Shown here one piece after another: positions 41,562-52,175 of a stretch of DNA of 62,864 nt. The first letter of the stretch is position 1; each line of letters opens with the position of its first letter. Position numbers and translations under genes: made by a program. A model generated the notes under the pieces. It had not been told where the DNA came from, did not search any database, and was given only the letters and a program-made list of their open reading frames with translations. Origin of the DNA: Egibacteraceae bacterium (lineage in GTDB: Bacteria; Actinomycetota; Nitriliruptoria; Euzebyales; Egibacteraceae); NCBI GenBank assembly GCA_030446745.1, contig JAUJMS010000015.1, positions 1 to 62,864 on the forward strand, given 5' to 3'.

Positions 41562-42562
41562 ATGGTCGACCGCCGCGTCGTCGAGCTGGGCCGCCGCGCG
41601 CTGCGCGACACCTGTGGCCTGCCTGGCCCGGCCGCCGTGCCCGGCGCCGGCGTGGTGGCCGCCCCGTCGGCGACGGTCGCGGCGGCGTTGGGCGCCGCCG
41701 GCGTCGCGGTCCGCGCGGCCGACCTCGCGCAGCTGCCCGACGAGGGCTGCGCCGCCGTGGCGCTGCTCGACGACGAGCTGTCGGCGGCCGGCGACGGCGG
41801 CGAGGCGCTCGTCGCCGAGGCGGCGCGCGCGGTGCGCTCCCCGGCGGGCTGCTCGTCGTGTCGGTGCTCGGCGCGGTGTACGCCGCGGCGACCCGCGCCG
41901 ACCTCGCCGGCGCCCGCGGGTACACCGCCGAGGAGCTGCGCCGCGCCTTGGGCCACCGCGGGTGCGCCGTCGAGCAGCTGTGGGCGCCGGGGGCCGCGGC
42001 CGCCCTCGCCGGAGATCCCAGGGGGCCGCTGCAGGTGGAGCTGGACCGCAGCCCAGGACTGCTCGACGCCGCGGCCCGCGTCGTTGCGGTGGCACGCCGC
42101 GGCCGCGACGCCGCCGAGCGCAGCGCCGCGTTCTTCGGAACGCTGCCGCGCAAGGTGGTGGCCGCCGCGGTGCTGTGCCGCGACGACGCGGGGCGCGTGC
42201 TCGTGGTGTACGACACCTTCAAGCAAGCCTGGACGCTGCCGGGTGGCGTCGTCGACGCCGACGAGGACCCGCGCAGCGGCGCGGTCCGTGAGGCGGAGGA
42301 GGAGGCGGGCGTGCGGGTGGCGGCGGGCAGCGTGCTCGGCGTGTTCGCCAGCTCGTGGCCCGACCGGATCGTCTTCGTCTACGCCGCCCGGCCGTTGAGC
42401 GACCCCGCCGCGGCCGCCCCCCGCCACGCCCACGAGATCGCCGCCGTCGAATGGGTCCACCTCGACGAGGCGCTCGCGCGCCTCGCGCCCCACGTCGCCG
42501 AGCAGGTCCGCGCCTGCCTCACCGACCCGGGCGGCACCCTCGTCCAACGCGGCCCCGCCTGA
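41562..42562 (+). pseudogene. Methyltransferase-like/NUDIX hydrolase fusion with one frameshift
   Basis: ATG at 41562. Residues 1-95 (VELGRRALRDTCGLPG, then VAVRAADLAQLPDEGCAAVA) resemble a degenerate class I methyltransferase fold. At 41839-41842 a CCCC run appears one C short: adding it gives SPGGLLVVSVLG and joins the next frame. The second part includes ARGYTAEELRRALGHRGCAV, and the NUDIX domain (about 200-333) has the complete box G-X5-E-X7-REAEEEAGV. NUDIX enzymes hydrolyse nucleoside diphosphates linked to another moiety. As read, only the part from about 41858 would be made in frame; with the extra C it is a single protein of about 333 aa. Confidence 0.7.
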
Positions 42563-42582
42563 CCGCCAGCGCCGCCCACTCC

Positions 42583-44118
42583 TCAGCGGATCCGCTCGGT
42601 GATCTCGGAAAAGTCGTAGACGTGGCGGCTGTCGCGGTAGATGAAGCTGCGGTCCTCCAGCAGGGGCAGGTCCGCGCCGAAGTAGGCGTTGAAGATGACC
42701 CGCCAGGTGTTCACCGGTGAGATCGACGGGTACAGGCGCTGCTCACCGGCGCCCGGCAGGTGGTAGGCGTTGAGGATCCAGAACTTCTCGCGCAGCTCGG
42801 CGTCGGTCGCCTGCTCCCAGTCGAAGCCCTCCTCGTCGGCCTTGTAGCGGAGCGGGTGCGGCCCCTCGTCGGCCTGGATGACGACGATCGGCGACTGCGA
42901 CGGAGGCACGTCGAGCAGGCTGTCGAGCAGCGCGTCGATCTGGTCGTTGGTGAACTGCGTCTGTTCGACGTAGTTGCGGGTGCGCCCGCGCACCGGCACG
43001 TCGGCCAGGCGGACGAAGTCGCCGTCGCGGTCGAACACGAACGGCTCATGCGGCAGGAGGATGTGGGCGAAGGTGAACGTCGGTCCGGGCCGTTGCGCCA
43101 CCTCACGCAGGTGGCGGAACTGCGACAGCGCCCCGTCGTAGTGCACGCGGCGGTGCTGGTCGGCCGTCTTGTCCGACGGCCGGGTGCCGAGCTCGGACAG
43201 CAGCGTCGTGTCGTAGAGCAGCACCTGGAAGTCGGAGCGCTGCTCGTAGCCGAGGTTGCGCGCCGCGTGGCGGTTCGCCTGCGTCGGATCCCACCACGCC
43301 CCGATGTGGACGTACTCGTAGCCGCGGTCGCGCAGCAGCCGGCCCACGGTGTGCTCCTGGAGCAGGTCGTAGACCGGCAAGAGATTGCCCGTGTCGGGGC
43401 CGTGACGCTTGGCGAGCTCGTCGAGGTAGCGCAGGTTCAGCGACGAGGCGAGCGACTGCGCCGTCTTCAGGTGGTTCGCGCGGCTGTCGTGGGCGACGTA
43501 GAAACCGCGCTGCTCGAGCCGTCGGGTGAACGCGCTGTTGTCAAAACCGAAACGCTCGCGCAGGTTCGCCTCGGAGCCGTAGCGGTCGAACACCAGGTAG
43601 TAGATGTCGCGCGGCGGTCCCGGCGCCGACCACGGGCCGACCGCGCCGTCGACACGCTCAGCGGCGACCGCCGGGCGGGCGGCGAGCAGCATCGGCGCAA
43701 CCGCCTGCGCGATGGGGACGACGGCGAGCACGACGAGCGTCGCCGCGACCCCGGTCAGGATCGTCGTCGCCTCGGCGAGCCCGCGGCGCAGGCGCAGGGC
43801 GAGCGCCACGAGGACCGCCGCCGCCAGCAGCCACAGTGGCAGCAGCCAGGTCGGGTCGTCGAGCAGGTTGCGGACGTGGCCGTAGAGCAGCACGGCGAGC
43901 GCCACGACCGTCGTGGCCAGGCCCGCCCGGCGGGCGTCGCGGACCACGGCCGTGAGCCCGGCGAGCAGCGCCGCGGTGACGCCGACGATGACCGCCAGGC
44001 TCGCCAGCGCCTCGCGCGGCGGCGTCTCGAACACGTTGCGTCCGTAGAGGAACAACAGCGGCCACGCCGCGAACAGCAGCGGGTGCACGACCACCCAGCG
44101 GCGCCACGACCGCGTCAC
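42583..44118 (-). CDS. Membrane-anchored sulfatase/alkaline-phosphatase-superfamily protein
   Basis: 511 aa from a GTG at 44118, overlapping the methyltransferase stop (GTGA). The first 165 residues contain four or five hydrophobic helices. The extracytoplasmic domain begins IYYLVFDRYGSEANLRERFG, with FGFDNSAFTRRL where sulfatases carry the nucleophile, then TFTFAHILLPHEPFVF and IVVIQADEGPHPLRY as metal-site blocks. It resembles transferases that move phospho- or sulfo-groups on surface polymers (LtaS-like arrangement). The nucleophile residue (S or T of NSAFT) is uncertain. It forms an operon with the next two genes upstream. Confidence 0.8.
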   Translation of the reverse strand: MTRSWRRWVVVHPLLFAAWPLLFLYGRNVFETPPREALASLAVIVGVTAALLAGLTAVVRDARRAGLATTVVALAVLLYGHVRNLLDDPTWLLPLWLLAAAVLVALALRLRRGLAEATTILTGVAATLVVLAVVPIAQAVAPMLLAARPAVAAERVDGAVGPWSAPGPPRDIYYLVFDRYGSEANLRERFGFDNSAFTRRLEQRGFYVAHDSRANHLKTAQSLASSLNLRYLDELAKRHGPDTGNLLPVYDLLQEHTVGRLLRDRGYEYVHIGAWWDPTQANRHAARNLGYEQRSDFQVLLYDTTLLSELGTRPSDKTADQHRRVHYDGALSQFRHLREVAQRPGPTFTFAHILLPHEPFVFDRDGDFVRLADVPVRGRTRNYVEQTQFTNDQIDALLDSLLDVPPSQSPIVVIQADEGPHPLRYKADEEGFDWEQATDAELREKFWILNAYHLPGAGEQRLYPSISPVNTWRVIFNAYFGADLPLLEDRSFIYRDSRHVYDFSEITERIR

Positions 44119-45521
44119 GGCGAGCCGCTCGCGAGCAGGTAGAGGGTGCGCGCGGACCCGGGCACCGCCTCGCGGCGCTCGATGGTGAAGTGCTGCTCGA
44201 AGACGCCCTCGAAGTGGTCCTGGCGGTAGTCGTCGAAGACGTCCTCGCGGCTGGCGAGCAGCCGGCGCACCATCGGGTCGTCCTTGGGAACCCACTCGAC
44301 GAGCAGGTGGCGCGCCAGGCGCGCGAACCACGCCGCGACACGCTCCAGCGGCACGTTACCGGCGATCGCGAGGTGGTGGACGAGCGCCAGGGCCAGCGCG
44401 ACGTCGGCCGGACCGCGGTCGGTCAGCGACGGTCGTTCGCGGTGCTCCCACCCGAGCGACGGGCTCGGGTTGGTCAGGTCGGTGACCAGCGGCAGGACCG
44501 CCCCGTCGGCGTCGCCGCGTGCCTCGCGCCAGCTCACCTCGACCGCCGAGACGTCCTGCTCGAAGGCGACGACCGTGGCTCCGGCGGCGGCGGCGACGCG
44601 CGAGAACCGACCGGTGTTCGCGCCGAGGTCCCACACGGTGGCCGGGCGAAGGTCGGCGAGCAGCTTGGCGACCAGCTCCTCCTTCGCCCGCAGGGCGTCG
44701 TCGCTGTAGCTCTCCCGCGTGGCGTAGTAGTCGCGCCACGTCGACGGCGCCGGCTCCCAGGTCTGGCCGCGCACCGCGCCGGCGAGGCTGTCGACCAGTC
44801 CCCGGAACGCCTGCAGGCCGAAGCGCCTGCCACCGCCTGCACCGCCGCCTTCCCGGCCTCCGTCGGGGGACGCCCCGCCGGCGTGGCGTCGCTGCGCTCG
44901 CGCGTGGGCGTGGATGTGGACCGCGAGACCCGGCCGCAGGCGGGTGCGCCGTGGCAGCAGCGCCGCGGCGAGGTCGAGCGGGATGCCGTCGAGGTGCACG
45001 CGCAACAGCTGCCCGAGGCGCACGTCGCAGCCGCTGGTCAGCGCGAGCGGCGCGAGGAAGTGCTCGCAGAACTGGCGGTAGGCGACCCAGGGGCGGCCTT
45101 CGGTCAGCGGCTCGAACGACAGCGTGTCGATGAGCACGGCCCCGCCGCGGCGAAACTGGACGTTGTAGGCGCTCGCGTCGCGCAGCGACATCCCGTGGTC
45201 CATCGCGATCGTCTGCGCCTGCAGCGTGGCGAGCGCCGCGTCGCGCAGCTGACCGGGGCACCACTCGTACGGGAACGACACGAACGGCACGCGCTCGGGG
45301 CGCAGGATCCGGTACGCGCCCGCCGCGGCCGGCGCGACGTCGACCTCGTCGTGGGCGACGAGCAGCCCCGCGTCGGTCAGCGCCGCGTACAGGCCCGAGT
45401 CGAGCAGCCGATCGTAGGACGCAGCGAAGCGCTCGTTGACCTGCCGGTACAGCACGCCGTCGCGGGTGAACACGAACCCCGCGGGGTCGCGGAACGAGCC
45501 CGCGACCCGCTCGTCGGTCAC
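44115..45521 (-). CDS. Class I SAM methyltransferase with an N-terminal kinase-like region
   Basis: 468 aa from a GTG at 45521 (GTGA overlap). Residues about 100-160 (MDHGMSLRDASAYNVQFRRG, then AVLIDTLSFEPL) look like a protein-kinase-like catalytic loop. A glycine-rich insert near 215-235 links to the methyltransferase domain, where WDLGANTGRFS is motif I and FEQDVSAVE the acidic end of strand 2. Such proteins occur in surface-polysaccharide loci. It methylates an unknown acceptor, perhaps the polymer handled by the sulfatase-like partner. Confidence 0.8.
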   Translation of the reverse strand: MTDERVAGSFRDPAGFVFTRDGVLYRQVNERFAASYDRLLDSGLYAALTDAGLLVAHDEVDVAPAAAGAYRILRPERVPFVSFPYEWCPGQLRDAALATLQAQTIAMDHGMSLRDASAYNVQFRRGGAVLIDTLSFEPLTEGRPWVAYRQFCEHFLAPLALTSGCDVRLGQLLRVHLDGIPLDLAAALLPRRTRLRPGLAVHIHAHARAQRRHAGGASPDGGREGGGAGGGRRFGLQAFRGLVDSLAGAVRGQTWEPAPSTWRDYYATRESYSDDALRAKEELVAKLLADLRPATVWDLGANTGRFSRVAAAAGATVVAFEQDVSAVEVSWREARGDADGAVLPLVTDLTNPSPSLGWEHRERPSLTDRGPADVALALALVHHLAIAGNVPLERVAAWFARLARHLLVEWVPKDDPMVRRLLASREDVFDDYRQDHFEGVFEQHFTIERREAVPGSARTLYLLASGSP

Positions 45522-45727
45522 TCGTCGCTCCGGCGCGCGAAGAACATCCGGATCCGCCGCCAGAACACCTTCACGCCGAGGCTGAGCGCCATCGCCGCGC
45601 CCGCGACGACCTGGAACACCAGGCTGCCCGAGCCGGGGTCGAGGTAGGCGTTGGCCGCGGGCACCACGAGCAGCCACAGGCACAGGGTGAGCCACGCGAC
45701 CCACCGCACATACGAGCTGATTCCCAC
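45518..45727 (-). CDS. Small YLDPGSGS-type membrane protein
   Basis: 69 aa; the GTG at 45727 follows CGGAGGAC. Two hydrophobic helices (about 9-25 and 36-52) flank the conserved AYLDPGSGSLVFQ turn, and the end is basic (VFWRRIRMFFARR). Short proteins with this AYLDPGxGS motif are widespread next to sulfatase-like and methyltransferase genes and have no known function. It is first in a three-gene overlapping operon, so it may be an assembly or membrane partner of those enzymes. Confidence 0.8.
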   Translation of the reverse strand: MGISSYVRWVAWLTLCLWLLVVPAANAYLDPGSGSLVFQVVAGAAMALSLGVKVFWRRIRMFFARRSDE

Positions 45728-45788
45728 GTTGTCCTCCGAGTCGTCCGCTGGAAGCTTCGGCGCCACGACCGCCTGGTCGCGACGCGCG

Positions 45789-48629
<2,841 letters not shown>

Positions 48630-48661
48630 GGATGTGCCTTCCACCGAAAAGCCGACGTCCC

Positions 48662-48667
48662 AGTGTA
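48662..48667 (-). promoter_or_regulatory. -10 element TACACT of secA
   Basis: TACACT on the minus strand, 32 nt before the GTG at 48629. It leaves a short leader containing the ribosome site. Confidence 0.5.
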
Positions 48668-48724
48668 GGTGCGTGCACCTGTGGCGTTCCGATACGGCCG
48701 AGGTCGGCGGCGGACAGGCGGGCC

Positions 48725-49411
48725 CTAGGTGATCTCGAGGAGCTTCTGGCGCACCGCGTACATCACGGCCTCCATCCGCGAGTGCAGCTGCAGCTTCTCG
48801 AGGATGTTGCGGACGTGGTTCTTGACGGTGTTCTCCGAGATGAACAGCTCCCGCGCGATGTCGCGGTTGCTCAGGCCCTGCGCGACCTGGGTCAGCACCT
48901 CCATCTCGCGGTCGGTGAGCCGCGGCGCCGCCAACTGCGGCTTCTCGGCGTCCTTGCGCGCCATCGTCGCGAACTCGGTGAGCAGTTTGGACGCCATCGA
49001 CGGCGAGATGAGCGACTGGCCGGCGGCGACGCTGCGGATCGCGTCGGCGACCTCGTCGATGGGGATCTCTTTGAGCAGGTAGCCGTTCGCGCCGGCCTTG
49101 ATCGCGTCGTAGAGGTCTTCCTCCTCGTCGCTGATCGTGAGCATGAGGATCTTCGTGTGCGGCACGGCGTCCTTGATGGCGCGCGCCGCGTCGATGCCGC
49201 CCCGCCCGGGCATGCGCACGTCCATCAAGACGAGGTCGGGCATGTGCTGCTCGGCGACCGCGACCACTTCGTTGCCGTCGTTGGCCTCGGCGACGACCTC
49301 GATGTCGGGCTCGGACTGCAGCACCATCTCCAGGCCGCGCCGGAACAGCGCGTGGTCGTCGGCGACGACGACGCGGATGACGTCGCCGGGGGGTCCCTCG
49401 ACTTCCGCCAT
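48725..49411 (-). CDS. NarL/LuxR-family response regulator
   Basis: 228 aa from an ATG at 49411 with GGAGGACGAG upstream. Receiver domain about 12-128: acidic pair D18-D19, phospho-acceptor D64 in [10 protein letters not shown], then the switch Thr in MLTISD and Lys in YLLKEIP. The LuxR-type helix-turn-helix at about 162-225 has [20 protein letters not shown], then [21 protein letters not shown] regulator at this place between hpf and secA is conserved in many actinobacteria. No kinase is adjacent. Confidence 0.93.
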   Translation of the reverse strand: MAEVEGPPGDVIRVVVADDHALFRRGLEMVLQSEPDIEVVAEANDGNEVVAVAEQHMPDLVLMDVRMPGRGGIDAARAIKDAVPHTKILMLTISDEEEDLYDAIKAGANGYLLKEIPIDEVADAIRSVAAGQSLISPSMASKLLTEFATMARKDAEKPQLAAPRLTDREMEVLTQVAQGLSNRDIARELFISENTVKNHVRNILEKLQLHSRMEAVMYAVRQKLLEIT

Positions 49412-49441
49412 CTCGTCCTCCGGCCGGCGTGGTGGAGCGGC

Positions 49442-49447
49442 AGTGTA
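49442..49447 (-). promoter_or_regulatory. -10 element TACACT of the response regulator
   Basis: TACACT on the minus strand, just beyond the hpf stop at 49452 and 30 nt before the ATG at 49411. It would give the regulator its own promoter in addition to read-through from hpf. Confidence 0.45.
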
Positions 49448-49451
49448 AAGG

Positions 49452-50042
49452 TCAGCCTTCGGCGGTCGTGCCCTCGATCAGCCCGAGGTCGCCGTCACGG
49501 CGGCGGTACACGACGCTGCACGCGCCGGTCGCGGCGTTGGCGAACACGAAGAACTCGTGGCTGAGCAGCTCGAGCTGCACCGCGGCGTCGTCGGGCAGCA
49601 TCGGCTGCAGTTGGAAGCGCTTCGTGCGCACGATTGTCGGGTGCGGCCAGCCGTCGTCGCTCGGTGCCGCCGGCGCGGGCGACAGCGGCGTCGCCCCGGC
49701 CGCGACCGCGGCGACCGGGGGGCGGTGGCCACGGCCGCGGGCGCGGTCGACCTGGCGGGCCTTGTAGCGCGCGAGCTGGCGCTGGAAGCGTGTCACGGCG
49801 ACGTCGACGGCACCGCGGTGGTCGGCGGCGCACCCCTCGGCGCGGATGTGGTGACCCTTCGTCCGCGCGGTGACCTCGACGACCGCCGGCTCGGCGATGC
49901 GCGGGTTGTGCTCCTCGCTGAACACGACCTCCACGGCGAGCAGCCGGTCGAAGAACCGGGTGGCGTGGGTGACCTTGGTCACCACGTCGTCTTTCAGCCG
50001 GCTCGAAACCTCGCAGTTCTTGGCCTTGACGATGATGTCCAC
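49452..50042 (-). CDS. hpf: Long-form ribosome hibernation promoting factor
   Basis: 196 aa; the GTG at 50042 has GGAGGAG upstream. The N-terminal domain (about 1-105) is VDIIVKAKNCEVSSRLKDDV, FFDRLLAVEVVFSEEHN, and HIRAEGCAADHRGAVDVAVT. After an alanine/proline linker, the C-terminal dimerisation domain includes IVRTKRFQLQPMLPDDAAVQ, with HEFFVFANAATGACSVVYRR. Long HPF pairs 70S ribosomes into inactive 100S particles in stationary phase. Complete. Confidence 0.93.
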   Translation of the reverse strand: MDIIVKAKNCEVSSRLKDDVVTKVTHATRFFDRLLAVEVVFSEEHNPRIAEPAVVEVTARTKGHHIRAEGCAADHRGAVDVAVTRFQRQLARYKARQVDRARGRGHRPPVAAVAAGATPLSPAPAAPSDDGWPHPTIVRTKRFQLQPMLPDDAAVQLELLSHEFFVFANAATGACSVVYRRRDGDLGLIEGTTAEG

Positions 50043-50104
50043 GCGCTCCTCCGCTCCCAAGCCTGCTCCACCGCGGGGCGCGCTGTCACGCCCTCGACGC
50101 GCTG

Positions 50105-50140
50105 CGGCCCCGGACCGATGGTCCGGGGCCGTGGGGTTTT
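50105..50140 (+). terminator. Intrinsic terminator in plus orientation without an upstream plus-strand gene
   Basis: A 12-bp perfect stem (50105-50116 with 50120-50131), a GAT loop, then TGGGG and TTTT at 50137-50140. The U-run makes it directional for plus-strand transcripts. The nearest gene to the left, hpf, is on the minus strand, so it must end a short or antisense RNA, or act as an attenuator. Confidence 0.65.
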
Positions 50141-50248
50141 ACGCAGGGCCGACGACGACGGCGATGCGGGAGTGGCGCGCATCACGGCCTTTCGCCTCGA
50201 CACCTGCGGGGGCATCGTGGCGCGCGCGGGCGCGTTGCGCAAGGACCG

Positions 50249-50254
50249 TACACT
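50249..50254 (+). promoter_or_regulatory. -10 element TACACT of the OB-fold gene
   Basis: TACACT with 7 nt to the ATG at 50262; no ribosome site. A leaderless start is likely, and transcription begins after the terminator at 50105-50140. Confidence 0.55.
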
Positions 50255-50261
50255 CCCGCCG

Positions 50262-50597
50262 ATGGCGACCGATCCGTTCGTCCTGCGCGACGCGGACCTG
50301 CGGACCTGGCGCGGCGAGTTCGCCGACGTTACGCCGCTCGACGAGCTGCGCCCCCGGCACAAGGCGACCTGCGTCGGCGTCGTCCACAAGATCCGCGTCG
50401 TGCCCGGGCGTCAGCTCGAGGTCACCATCGAGGACGGCAGCGGCCGCGTCACCGCCGTGTTCACCGGCCGCTCGAACCTGCCCGGGCTCGAGCTCGGCGC
50501 CGGCCTGCGGCTGTCGGGCACCGTCGCCGAAGACCGCGACGGCGGGCTGGTGATCCGCAACCCGACCTGGGCGCCGGTCAGCGAGCCGTACCGCTAG
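50262..50597 (+). CDS. OB-fold nucleic-acid-binding domain protein
   Basis: 111 aa from an ATG at 50262. HKATCVGVVHKIRVVPGRQL, then VTIEDGSGRVTAVFTGR and GLRLSGTVAEDRDGGLVIRN is an OB-fold with the usual strand pattern (tRNA_anti/RecG-like wedge). It is similar in size and position to M. tuberculosis Rv2694c, next to the Trk/Ceo genes. It could bind single-stranded nucleic acid, but no partner is shown. It is convergent with the zinc-finger gene, with a 20-nt overlap of 3' ends. Confidence 0.75.
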   Translation: MATDPFVLRDADLRTWRGEFADVTPLDELRPRHKATCVGVVHKIRVVPGRQLEVTIEDGSGRVTAVFTGRSNLPGLELGAGLRLSGTVAEDRDGGLVIRNPTWAPVSEPYR

Positions 50598-50739
50598 ACG
50601 GCGGGTCGTCGGCGTCGCCGCGGTAGCGGTGTTCGAGCGACTCGGGGTCGACGCCGTGGTCGTCGACGAGGTGCGCGCGCAGCTCGGCGTCGTCGCGGAA
50701 GCGCAGCTCACAGCGCGGACACTGGCGGACCACGGTCAC
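50578..50739 (-). CDS. Mini C2H2 zinc-finger protein
   Basis: 53 aa from a GTG at 50739, overlapping the trkA stop (GTGA). One C2H2-type finger covers half of the protein: C7 and C10, then H23 and H28 (QCPRCELRFRDDAELRAHLV, then DDH). Free C2H2 fingers of this kind are rare in bacteria outside Ros/MucR. An acidic tail follows. Because its start is fused to the potassium-channel regulator, it may be co-regulated with potassium uptake. Function unknown. Confidence 0.7.
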   Translation of the reverse strand: MTVVRQCPRCELRFRDDAELRAHLVDDHGVDPESLEHRYRGDADDPPSSGTAR

Positions 50740-51401
50740 CCCCGCGGGCCGACGAGGCGCTGCCGCAGCTCGTCGCTGCGCCCGGTCGGAACGAGGGCGA
50801 GCACCTCGTCGCCGTCGACCAGCGGGGTGGTGTTGCGGCACACGACGACGCGCCCCTCGCGCACCGCCGCGACGAGCGTCACGTCCGACGGCAGGCCGAG
50901 GTCCTCGACGCGCTTGTCGACCGCCGGAGAGGTCGCGTTGAGGCGCACCTCGACGAGCTCCACCGCCCCGCGTTGCAGCTTCAGCAGCGGCACGAGGTCG
51001 CCGCTGGACACCTCCTCCTCGACCAGAGCCGTCAGCAGGTGCGGCGGGCTCACCGCGAGGTCGACACCCCACGCCTCGTCGAACAGCCACTCGTTGACCG
51101 GGTGGTTGACCCGGGCGAGCACGCGGGGCACCGCGAACTCCTGCTTGGCGAGCAAGCTGATGACGAGGTTGTCCTCGTCGTCGCCGGGCGACGCGACGAC
51201 GACGTCGGCGTCGCGGACGCCGGCACGTTCCAGGACCGCCGGAGCGCAGGCGTCGCCGCGCATCATCCGCAGGTCGGCGCCGGGCACCATCCGCAGCGCC
51301 GCGTCGGACGAGTCGAGCAGGGTCACGTCGTGGTCGCGCCGCGCGAGGTCGACCGACAGGTAGCGACCGATGTTGCCGGCGCCCGCGATGACGACCTTCA
51401 T
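50736..51401 (-). CDS. TrkA-family potassium uptake regulator, second copy (CeoC-like)
   Basis: 221 aa from an ATG at 51401, overlapping the previous stop by 1 nt. The RCK-N domain begins VVIAGAGNIGRYLSVDLARR (GxGxxG NAD site), with the acidic end of strand 2 in LLDSSD. The RCK-C domain starts near 140 (VELVEVRLNATSPAVDKRVE) and ends DEVLALVPTGRSDELR. It binds nucleotides and gates potassium transporters. It pairs with the upstream TrkA copy, as ceoB/ceoC do in mycobacteria. Confidence 0.9.
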   Translation of the reverse strand: MKVVIAGAGNIGRYLSVDLARRDHDVTLLDSSDAALRMVPGADLRMMRGDACAPAVLERAGVRDADVVVASPGDDEDNLVISLLAKQEFAVPRVLARVNHPVNEWLFDEAWGVDLAVSPPHLLTALVEEEVSSGDLVPLLKLQRGAVELVEVRLNATSPAVDKRVEDLGLPSDVTLVAAVREGRVVVCRNTTPLVDGDEVLALVPTGRSDELRQRLVGPRG

Positions 51402-52072
51402 CAGTGTTCTCCCTGGATCAGCGCGTGCAGCCGGCGGCGGACCGCGTCGACCGCGTCGCGCTGGACGGCGAGGTGGACCTGGTCGCCTGCCTCGAGCAGG
51501 CCGTTGGCGACCGGCAGGTGGGTGCTGCCCTCGCGGGTGACCGCGACGAGCACCGACGTGCCGGCCTGCGTCAGCGACGCCGCGTCGCCGCCGTGGACCT
51601 CGTCGGGCACCGGGATCGTCAGCAGGACGACGTCGCCGCCGCCCGGACCGATGCTGCCCTCGATCCGCTCCCCTTCGGGCGCCAGCGCGCGCAGCGCGGC
51701 CTCGGCGGTCCAGCGCGCCGACGCGATGGTCGTGATGCCCAGCCGCTCGTAGATGACCGCACGCTCCGGGTCGTAGATGCGGGCAACGACGCGTTCGACG
51801 CCGTAGCGGTCCTTCGCCGTGCGCGCGGACACGACGTTGGAGTTGTCGCCGCTGGTCACCGCCACGAACGCCTGCGCGCGTTTGACGCCGGCCTCCTCGA
51901 GCGTCTCGCGGTCGAACACGATCCCGGTCAGGGTGCGCCCGGAGAAGTCGTCGCCGAGCCGGCGGAAGGCCTGCGGGTTCTTGTCGATGACCACGACGTC
52001 GTTGCCGTCGGCGGTGAGCGCCTTGGCCAGCTGCGACCCTACCCGCCCACAGCCCGCGATGATGACGTGCAC
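51401..52072 (-). CDS. trkA: TrkA-family potassium uptake regulator, first copy (CeoB-like)
   Basis: 223 aa; the GTG at 52072 follows GGAGGGC. RCK-N: HVIIAGCGRVGSQLAKALTA, then VVVIDKNPQAFRRL and SGDNSNVVSARTAK. RCK-C follows from about 135, ending DQVHLAVQRDAVDAVRRRL. It senses NAD(H) or ATP and controls potassium flux. It is divergent from the KimA-like permease, with overlapping promoters, which suggests the two encode one potassium system. Confidence 0.92.
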   Translation of the reverse strand: MHVIIAGCGRVGSQLAKALTADGNDVVVIDKNPQAFRRLGDDFSGRTLTGIVFDRETLEEAGVKRAQAFVAVTSGDNSNVVSARTAKDRYGVERVVARIYDPERAVIYERLGITTIASARWTAEAALRALAPEGERIEGSIGPGGGDVVLLTIPVPDEVHGGDAASLTQAGTSVLVAVTREGSTHLPVANGLLEAGDQVHLAVQRDAVDAVRRRLHALIQGEH

Positions 52073-52114
52073 GATCTGCCCTCCGACGGCGCCGCGCCCC
52101 GGTCGGGGCGCACC

Positions 52115-52122
52115 TACGATAC
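52115..52122. promoter_or_regulatory. Overlapping divergent -10 elements of trkA and the permease
   Basis: TACGAT (52115-52120, plus) for the permease and TATCGT (52122-52117, minus) for trkA share the same bases, 56 and 45 nt from their starts. Polymerase binding for one direction would exclude the other, so the two units are probably balanced against each other. Confidence 0.5.
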
Positions 52123-52175
52123 CCACCGCACGGCGGCCCGCCCCACCGGCACGCGGGCCCGGCAAGGAGCGGTTC

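Noticed and set aside
52073..52175. c-di-AMP (ydaO) riboswitch upstream of the KimA-like permease
   Set aside because: The gap is only 103 bp and holds divergent promoters; no matching structure was seen.
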